From positions 1-15,859 of the forward strand of contig LUGG01000026.1 in NCBI GenBank assembly GCA_001683735.1: 15,859 bases of DNA, read 5' to 3'. A program made the translations under genes and the position numbers. Each line of letters opens with the position of its first letter. Within the stretch, counting starts at the first letter, position 1. The stretch is from Grifola frondosa (taxonomy: Eukaryota > Basidiomycota > Agaricomycetes > Polyporales > Grifolaceae). Shown here in pieces: positions 10,685 to 15,859 of this stretch. The notes below the pieces were generated by a model, which was given only the letters and a program-made list of their open reading frames with translations, did no database searches and was not told the DNA's origin.

Positions 10685-10870
10685 CGAGCGCCACAATAAG
10701 CGCACACAAGTCCACGAACGGGTAAGCGCCTGGTGGCTGGAGCCACTGACCAAGTCACGTGATATTTGATGACGTAGATGTGGTCATCGACGTATCGAAA
10801 TGGGTGCATCGACGACCGCATCTACGTCATCAGGCTAGATCGGCCTGTTCGTCCTCATCGTCTTTTGCCC
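10685..10870. repeat. Palindromic repeat, copy B (CpG-rich)
   Basis: Direct-orientation copy of the repeat at 735-905, here retaining many CpG sites. At its heart is the palindrome 10768-10831. Upstream of the palindrome is GTCACGTGAT, an E-box. Alignment with copy A continues to about CTCGCC near 10876. A hydrophobic reading frame ending at a GTAAG donor (10836-10912) exists but is not supported by copy A. Confidence 0.7.
10768..10831. repeat. 64-bp near-perfect palindrome
   Basis: The sequence starts GATGACGTAGATGTGGTC and ends with its inverted counterpart GACCGCATCTACGTCATC. Folding about the central AA (10799-10800) pairs 31 bases per arm with about six mismatches, five of them transitions. 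It could form a cruciform in DNA or a long hairpin in RNA. Each arm end carries TGACGTA, a CREB/ATF-like half site. Confidence 0.85.
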
Positions 10871-11186
10871 TGCGCTCGCCGTGAAAATGACGCTCGTCGT
10901 CGTCGGTTGCCGGTAAGCTCTTATTTTTAATTAAAACTAAACTAAAAATTAAAATACAGTATGCATCGAGCGTTCCCGGCATGTCGCTCGCCATCCCATG
11001 CACATCACCTCCCTCGTCGCTCGCACCCACATACTCCCTTGCAGCACGTACTCGCTCACCTAGACGTGCACACATGCGCACCGCATGCACGCGCTCGCCC
11101 CTCTTGTGTTCCCCATTGAACGGCAAGTCTCCCATCTTCGTGCCACATCCATGCTATGACTCTGAACGTGCCACACAGCTACCGAG
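10871..11186. repeat. AT-rich island and degenerate CGCTCGC / GCATGC repeats
   Basis: An AT-rich island (10919-10962, TTAATTAAAACTAAACTAAA) is followed by GC-rich sequence in which CGCTCGCC/CGCTCGCA and GCATGC/GCACATGC words recur (about 10984-11110). Reading frames open on several strands at once, as expected of repeats rather than a gene. The 5' exons of the DUF6534 gene would be expected here but were not recognised. Confidence 0.45.
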
Positions 11187-12060
11187 TGTTTAGCTACTTT
11201 GAGCTGGCGAAGATCTCGGTGAGCATGTCACGCCTTGTATGAAACTGCTATGGAACTGAATGGAGGATCAGTGGATCCTGTACCTGAGCTTCGCCACCGC
11301 CCTGACCGCGGACTTCATCATTGCGGTCTCACTTTGCTGGTTGCTTGGAAGACATCGGACGGGCTTCCAAAGGTCAGTCTACCCCCTCTCGTGTCTTATA
11401 TCTGATGTTGCGGGCTCGATATGATGACATGTCCTATCTCTTGTTTTGTAGAACCGATTCGATCATATGGGTCTTGATACTGTACAGCGTCAACACCTGC
11501 GTCCTCATGACGTAAATCTCCCACTCCCGTCTGCATCCGTGCCCGAACTAACAACTCATTCAGCATCTTCGCCTTCTGCTGCCTCATCACCGCACGTCCC
11601 CCCCTTTCTCCTCTCCCCTCTCCCTGACACGGAAACACCCACAGTTCATCAAGATGCCCGACAACTTCGTTTATATCGCCTTCTACTTCGCGATGCCCAA
11701 ATGTACCTCCCCACCTTCAATCCTCTCTCCCTCTCTTTTCGACGGATGCTCACACGTGCCATATAGTGTTCCTCAACTTCCTCCTTGCGACGCTCAACAT
11801 GCGCAAACACGTGCACGAAATCGGGTCCAGCGCAGCAGTTATGTCCATCCCACTTTCCGCGATATCCGGCACGCATACGGTTGCGTCTGCGGACAGCGTT
11901 GGCAAACTGCAGTATGGCGACACGCACGAAGAGCAGGTCAGTGTGTTGTTCGCATATGTGGAACTGCACATCGATCTGTGTCGTGTTGCAGGTCCTGCAT
12001 GTCCAGATTCAAATGACGGTGGATAAGAAGACAGACTCGGTCACGAATATCAATGTTTAG
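11187..12060 (+). pseudogene. DUF6534-domain membrane protein, 3' portion only
   Basis: DUF6534 proteins are fungal multi-pass membrane proteins of unknown function. Exon pieces read RVFSYFELAKIS (to 11218), WILYLSFATALTADFIIAVS..RHRTGFQ (11272-11372), TDSIIWVLILYSVNTCVLMT (11452-11511), IFAFCCLIT (from about 11571), FIKMPDNFVYIAFYFAMPK (to 11702), LFLNFLLATLNMRKH (11767-11936) and VLHVQIQMTVDKKTDS to TAG at 12060 (11992-12060). Introns 11219-11271, 11373-11451, 11512-11570, 11703-11766 and 11937-11991 are GT..AG and keep phase. The intron after IFAFCCLIT keeps frame only with a GC donor at about 11600 (GCACGT); the nearby GT gives the wrong phase. The N-terminal helices, roughly the first half of the family, were not found upstream, so the gene is probably 5'-truncated. 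Confidence 0.78.
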
Positions 12061-12103
12061 GCGGTGAGCAGGTCTCGGTTGCTGCCACACCCACACGCTC
12101 TCT

Positions 12104-12192
12104 CACCACGGCCGCATGCTCGTGCATGTCTCCCGCGTCCATGCACATCCATGCATGGCGCGGGCAGGCATGCAAGCGTGCAGCTGTGGCCA
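12104..12192. repeat. Large imperfect palindrome after the DUF6534 gene
   Basis: The inner stem is CCCGCGTCCATGCA (12132-12145) against TGCATGGCGCGGG (12152-12164), 13 pairs with one bulged base around a six-base loop. Pairing continues outward (GACATGCA..AGCATGC..GTGG types) to about 12104 and 12192 with transition mismatches and a two-base gap. Because of it, both strands encode look-alike peptides (ACLPRPC.. and ACLPAPC..), so reading frames here are not evidence of genes. Confidence 0.7.
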
Positions 12193-12720
12193 GCAGCCTC
12201 AGCCACGGTGTCGTATTCTTCCGGCGATCGGTATGAAACAACACACTTTTCACCAAACAACCAAAAGGCTATCTGACTAGAGTAATATTTTGTTTTATAG
12301 TTGAGGGGTTATTTCCCGGATAGGACGGGTGCACCGAGCGTAACGGGGTTTCCTACTTTTCCGGATAGAGGCTCAGTCGAGTCCGGTTGCGCGAAGATAC
12401 GCTATATCACAGGAGACTCTGAAGATGCTCTGTGAAGTATCCTACGGTACTTGGTTACTTGCAGTATACCTGTGGGGAACAAGAAAAACACTAGGCTAGA
12501 CTCAAATAGTCTGCCTCGTTAGTATGCTTCTAACTTCTTTTCAAAGTTACTGCCTTCTTGCAGTACTTTGACTTCAATACTGATTCCGCTTGCTGATTAG
12601 GAATGCTCCTGGACTTCTTTCCAGAGACTTATACTCCGTAATCACTTACAAGACGGACTTCCCAAACCCAATACAAACAACCAATTTCTCAAACTGACGG
12701 TGCGTACCTGATGTCCTTTA

Positions 12721-12935
12721 TGACAGGATTGCCTCCACTGTCCTAACAAAAGTCTACCAATCTTCCTACTAACCTTGTGCTTCCAGAATCTCTTGCCTGG
12801 ACAGTTGACAATTTAGGGAAGTGATATGCCCCTTTTGTGACAGGATTACTTCACTGTCCTAATAAAGGTCCAATATTTCCTGCCTGAACTTGTGCTTCCA
12901 GAATCTCTTGCCTGGACAGTTGACAATTCAGGGAA
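12721..12935. repeat. ~100-bp direct duplication
   Basis: Copies 12721-12820 and 12838-12935 both run from TGACAGGATT through ACTGTCCTAA to CTTGTGCTTCCAGAATCTCT, GCCTGGACAGTTGACAATT and AGGGAA. The second half is almost identical, the first half more diverged. In each copy ACTGTCC and GGACAGT form an inverted pair about 50 bases apart. Confidence 0.85.
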
Positions 12936-13055
12936 TACTTTACAAACAGGTAAGCCTAGACCACACACTCAAGTGGGCCTCAAAGTTAGAGAAAGAAATT
13001 CTGATTCAAAGCTAAGGTTGGCTGAGGAACGAGAGCTTTGGGGGGGGATCCAAGA

Positions 13056-13100
13056 GATGGATGATCAAAAGATGGATGGATGATCAAAAGATGGATGATG
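13056..13100. repeat. Short tandem repeat GATGGATGATCAAAA
   Basis: GATGGATGATCAAAA is repeated about 2.5 times, just downstream of a GGGGGGG run (13040s) and just upstream of the TATATA box at 13123. Confidence 0.8.
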
Positions 13101-13141
13101 GGGCCCCTCGTTCGCTCCAGCTTATATACTCTACAGAATGT

Positions 13142-13154
13142 TTCTGGAAAGTTC
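13142..13154. promoter_or_regulatory. Perfect heat-shock-element match
   Basis: TTCTGGAAAGTTC fits nTTCnnGAAnnTTCn exactly and is followed at regular spacing by another TTC (13157-13159). A near match (TTCTGGAGAATTC) lies near 13302. The site is downstream of the TATATA box, so it may be a by-product of the TTC/GAA-rich composition rather than a functional HSF site. Confidence 0.35.
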
Positions 13155-13592
13155 TATTCTATGGCTGACTAATGCTCCTTCTGCTTACCAATCCACTCCA
13201 AATGCTTACCAATCCACTAAGTTTTCTGCTGACGAATTGCATTTGGAAGTTGCTGGAAGCTTCCTTGACCTGCTAGCACATTCTACACAGGTCTCTCTCC
13301 TTCTGGAGAATTCTCCCAGGTTCCATGAGTTCCTAGGGTGTTCTTCATGATTCTATGATACTCTGGAGTCTACTGAAATATTCTAGCAGATTCTCCAGGT
13401 TTCTGTATTCTTCCAGGACAATCTGGAAGGGGAATTTTCGATTAAAGTCTTCTTTTAAGACTATAATCTTCTGGGAAATTCCAGGACCTTCTGTCCTTCC
13501 AGGATATTCCAGGATATTCATCAGCAAGGGGCCACAAGTCTGCTCAACTAAGCAGAAATGACCACAGTATGTCTTTGCTGACACAATTCTGA

Positions 13593-13856
13593 TTACAAGA
13601 GGTGAACTGAGCGGAGTGCAATATGTGATGGGAGATGAATGTGACGGATAAGGAAAGGGAAGAAAGGGGATAAGCCGTGATGTATTATAACCTTGACCTT
13701 CTTGACTGTCCCTAGACTCCCTGCAACTGCTGCTGCCACAATCGAATGTCTCCTGGGAAAATGCGTGTTTGATCGGAATGCGACATAGTCATTATCCAGC
13801 TTCAATGCTCCTGTCATCCAGCGCGCTGTCTGGGCTGCCCAATTCCATGCTATCAT
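13593..13856 (-). pseudogene. Decayed tandem copy of the 14141-14584 gene
   Basis: On the minus strand MIAWNWAAQTARWMTGALK-LDNDYV resembles AWIIWNIAHCRGMLKPDDGIV of the intact neighbour; the DNA shares GCTTCAA..TCCT and CCATGC anchors at matching places. The ~90 N-terminal residues of the neighbour are not found. The 5' flank of the relic (13911-14000) matches the 5' flank of the intact copy (about 14733-14830). Taken together this is a tandem duplication in which this copy has lost most of its gene. Confidence 0.4.
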
Positions 13857-13910
13857 TCCATTCCCTGCATGCTTTCATGTGTGTGGGTAGTGCAGACACT
13901 GGTCAATGAA

Positions 13911-14000
13911 ATTGCCATGTCCGAGTACCAATCCAGATTGGTGCACGACATCCGCCCCACAGTTACTCGACCGTCCCTGGTCGACTTTCTTCTATCTTCT
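13911..14000. repeat. Duplicated flank with hairpin, copy 1
   Basis: TTGCCATGTCCGAGTACCAA..TTGGTGCACGACA matches TTGCCATGTCCAGGTACCAA..TTGGTGCATGACA at 14733-14770, same orientation. Both contain ACCAA paired with TTGGT (13927-13931 with 13938-13942). Further out the similarity becomes pyrimidine-rich and weaker. Confidence 0.7.
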
Positions 14001-14140
14001 ACTTCTTTGTGACCGATTCCTTGTCCGGTGGCCTATTGGCTCATCGTTTACATCAGATTCACCATCATCTTGACTTTTGGAGTAATGCAGACTGAGTGCT
14101 GATCATGGGAGAGGGAAGAATGTGTACATCATCATGTGAC

Positions 14141-14584
14141 CTAGTTCTTCCATCCATGTCCTATGTAGATCAGCAGGAAATCGTCCATCAGCCTCGCATC
14201 TCCTGCTCGTAGCATCTTCTTTGGCAACTGAACTATACCATCATCTGGCTTCAACATTCCTCTGCAATGAGCAATGTTCCAAATAATCCATGCCTCTAAC
14301 CACTCAAACATGGCCAACCTGGAATAGGGAATCCCAACTGCAACCTCCTGGCTGCCTGTATAATGCTCCACTGCGACAATGAGCTGGGTCTCCTGGAATT
14401 GAAGAGTACGGATGATTCGTCCAGTGAACTCAATGTTGGGTCCCATAAGACGAAGGGGGCTGGAAAAGTAGACTCGGGTGGGGTAATCCTGGTCTGGATC
14501 GAGGGTGAGAATATGTTTGCGAGATTGTCGCTGCACTAGGTAGTGAGGGATTTGAGTGTCACGGGCATAAGAAAGTGTTTGCAT
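14141..14584 (-). CDS. Small hypothetical protein (147 aa), single exon
   Basis: An uninterrupted frame from ATG at 14584 (MQTLSYARDTQIPHYL) to TAG at 14141 encodes 147 residues. The family was not recognised. It has a charged N-terminal third (RKHILTLDPDQDYPTRVY), a middle with IEFTGRIIRTLQFQETQLIV and a Trp-rich stretch FEWLEAWIIWNIAHCRGM, ending LLIYIGHGWKN. No signal peptide or membrane segment is evident. A TATAAATA box read on the minus strand (14640-14647) lies about 60 bases upstream, and a CACGTGAT E-box (14656-14663) just beyond it, which supports a real promoter. A decayed copy lies at 13593-13856. Confidence 0.55.
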   Translation of the reverse strand: MQTLSYARDTQIPHYLVQRQSRKHILTLDPDQDYPTRVYFSSPLRLMGPNIEFTGRIIRTLQFQETQLIVAVEHYTGSQEVAVGIPYSRLAMFEWLEAWIIWNIAHCRGMLKPDDGIVQLPKKMLRAGDARLMDDFLLIYIGHGWKN

Positions 14585-14639
14585 GGTTGTGACAGAGGGA
14601 AACAGGAATGCCTGGGAACGACCGAGTAGTATTGTGCTT

Positions 14640-14663
14640 TATTTATAAGTATGAGCACGTGAT
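14640..14663 (-). promoter_or_regulatory. TATA box and E-box of the 147-aa gene
   Basis: On the minus strand TATAAATA (14640-14647) lies about 60 bp upstream of the ATG, preceded by the bHLH site CACGTG within GCACGTGATC (14656-14663). Confidence 0.5.
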
Positions 14664-14732
14664 CATGTCCTTAGTTTGATGTCCCATGTCATGTGACTTG
14701 CTGATGACAGGATGTGCAAAATTGGTGTTATT

Positions 14733-14830
14733 TTGCCATGTCCAGGTACCAAACACTTTTGGTGCATGACAATGTTGCATGTTCCGCATCATGTCTTCCA
14801 TAACTTCCTTCCTTGTCCTATTTTTCTTCG
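14733..14830. repeat. Duplicated flank with hairpin, copy 2
   Basis: Second copy of the flank described at 13911-14000. Here the stem is longer: ACCAAA (14748-14753) pairs with TTTGGT (14758-14763). Confidence 0.7.
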
Positions 14831-14910
14831 GCTGCCTTCTTCTTTCCCGTCTCCTTTCTATCTGACCCATTCTCTTCATCAGCAGTTTTATGAACTCCTT
14901 TCATAAGACA

Positions 14911-15162
14911 TCATCTGCTAGTATGCCTTCCAATGTGGTCGGGGTCATATTGAGGAAAGATAAGTGAGTGCTTGGCCCGATGAATGGATTTCAGCTTATA
15001 TATCCATCCAGGATGGATGACTAAGCTTTCCACAACCTTCCTGAACTTAACAGAGAGTACTACACATTTTCCCAGAATTTTGTGGTACTTGCAAGTAGGC
15101 TCTCTGCTCTTCCAAGGTATTCCTATACTGATCATAGGCCCATAAATGGCCACTCCTCTCAA
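14911..15162 (-). CDS. Weak 83-codon ORF, possible gene remnant
   Basis: The minus-strand frame MRGVAIYGPMISIGIPWKS..FPQYDPDHIGRHTSR is open and of protein-like composition, but no family was recognised, no intron or promoter supports it, and a stop lies a few codons before the start in frame. It may be a relic exon or chance. Confidence 0.22.
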   Translation of the reverse strand: MRGVAIYGPMISIGIPWKSREPTCKYHKILGKCVVLSVKFRKVVESLVIHPGWIYKLKSIHRAKHSLIFPQYDPDHIGRHTSR

Positions 15163-15335
15163 TTTATCATTCTTGAAGCTTCAGGACTGATCCTAATAAA
15201 TTTGTTGACCTGAATAACTCTAGAAACATCCTTCACATCACCTGCAGAATGTGTTGTGGTCTTGCACAGCGAGTATCGAGTTTCTCGTTCTTCAGCCACT
15301 TCGAACAGCGCGGAAGTCACGTGATCGTGAACCGC

Positions 15336-15369
15336 GACGCGTCAATAGCCAAATCGGGCTTGACGCGTC
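15336..15369. promoter_or_regulatory. Inverted pair of MluI cell-cycle-box (ACGCGT) elements
   Basis: GACGCGTCAA (15336-15345) and its exact inverse TTGACGCGTC (15360-15369) are separated by 14 bases. Each contains ACGCGT, the core bound by MBF in fungi. A GTCACGTGATC E-box lies at about 15317-15326 and a third ACGCGT at 15493-15498. This looks like a promoter for the putative gene to the right. Confidence 0.5.
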
Positions 15370-15379
15370 AAGTACGTTC

Positions 15380-15859
15380 TCTGCTGGCACTTTGAATACT
15401 GCTTCTTCAAACCTCTCTATCTCCCCGGCGCTTGACTCTCGTTCGTCTCGTATCTACCTCTCTGGGCGACGTTCTTCTTCTGCAACTACGGGACGCGTAA
15501 CTGCGTCCGCACTTCGACTTCGTCGTGGAAGACCGTCCCGGTGAGTACACGTATACCTTATTCTTATTGTTATTTTCTGCCGCGTGGTTTCTCTTTCACA
15601 GGTCTCTTCACCGCGTCGACAGCGGACCCTTCAGTGGGTCTGCCACGGGGACTCCTGCACGACGCCGCGTGGGTTCTCTGCGTACCGGCCACTGTCCTGC
15701 TTTATTCCATTTCTCGCGGGTCCTTACTTCCTCGAATCCTCTTCCTGATGCTGTCTGTCATCACAGCACTTCATCTACTACATCTCTGGGTCGCGTCACC
15801 GCAACCTGTCCGATACTTTTCTCTGGTTCGCGCTCGTCTGGACCTTGTCAACACGATGC
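15380..15859 (+). CDS. Possible 5' part of a Ser/Arg-rich protein running off the window
   Basis: A frame open through SNLSISPALDSRSSRIYLS and TGRVTASALRLRRGRPSR reaches a good donor at 15541 (GTGAGTAC). The 61-bp intron ends CTTTCACAG at 15601, and the next exon continues in phase (SLHRVDSGPFSGSATGTP..) open for 85 codons to the window end. No in-frame ATG was found before it, so the start must lie in another exon or the frame is spurious. The residues are Ser/Thr/Arg/Gly-rich and CT-biased on the coding strand, which can mimic an open frame. No family recognised. Confidence 0.3.

Larger units (their letters stand above)
12193..13590. mobile_element. LTR-like non-coding region (possible solo LTR or LTR remnant)
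   Basis: About 1.4 kb without a convincing gene. It shows an internal ~100-bp direct duplication (12721-12935), a short tandem repeat, a TATATA box (13123-13128) and a TTCC/GGAA-rich tail with repeated TTCCAGGATA (13497-13520). The composition and order resemble a retrotransposon LTR: upstream repeats, TATA, then a transcribed leader. No gag/pol coding sequence, primer-binding site or defined TG..CA borders were found, so the class is uncertain. Near 12305 and 12355 the word TTCCGGATAG / CCCGGATAG is repeated. Confidence 0.35.

Noticed and set aside
10836..10912. Hydrophobic frame (IGLFVLIVFCPALAV) ending at a GTAAG donor, as a missing DUF6534 helix exon
   Set aside because: The stretch begins inside the repeat shared with 735-905, where the frame is not conserved, and the following exon does not resemble the family.
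12057..12276. Overlapping Cys/His/Arg-rich reading frames on both strands
   Set aside because: They are mirror products of the palindrome at 12104-12192 and lie after the stop of the DUF6534 gene.
12892..13083. Plus-strand 63-codon frame with GIQEMDDQKMDG
   Set aside because: It spans the duplicated unit and a short tandem repeat in the LTR-like region; no splice or family support.

Overview
The window looks like a basidiomycete (Agaricomycete) nuclear contig. The genes are cut by many short introns of about 40-65 bp with GT..AG borders and CTAAC/CTGAC-like branch sites. One gene fragment belongs to DUF6534, a membrane-protein family abundant in Agaricomycetes, and the largest gene is a TET/JBP-type 2-oxoglutarate/Fe(II) dioxygenase of the kind expanded in mushrooms. 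No bacterial operon structure, rRNA or tRNA was seen.

Layout: 1-316 is a hairpin-containing minisatellite. At 735-905 lies a diverged, CpG-poor copy (A) of a palindromic repeat. From 1317 to about 10340 there is a three-gene cassette: an unrecognised multi-exon gene on the minus strand (1317-3701), a divergent unrecognised gene on the plus strand (3881-5273) sharing a ~180 bp promoter, and, convergent with it, a TET/JBP-like gene on the minus strand (5616-10340). A CpG-rich copy (B) of the same repeat follows at 10685-10870, with a 64-bp near-perfect palindrome. Thus direct copies of one repeat bracket the cassette. Next is the 3' portion of a DUF6534 gene (11187-12060, plus), then a second large imperfect palindrome (12104-12192), then an LTR-like region without a gene (about 12290-13590). 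At 13593-14840 a small unknown gene (14141-14584, minus) sits beside a decayed tandem copy of itself. The right end carries a weak ORF and the possible 5' part of a gene running off the window.

All three cassette genes, read through their introns, need single-base frame corrections (at least a dozen in the TET/JBP gene), while the Fe(II)-binding residues and most splice sites survive and in-frame stops are few. Either the cassette is a recently inactivated mobile unit, or the assembly carries uncorrected indels. The candidate 'system' is the cassette itself: a putative 5-methylcytosine oxidase with two unknown proteins, between two copies of a foldback repeat of which one has lost CpG in the manner of methylated DNA. 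No transposase is visible inside the window, so mobility is an inference.
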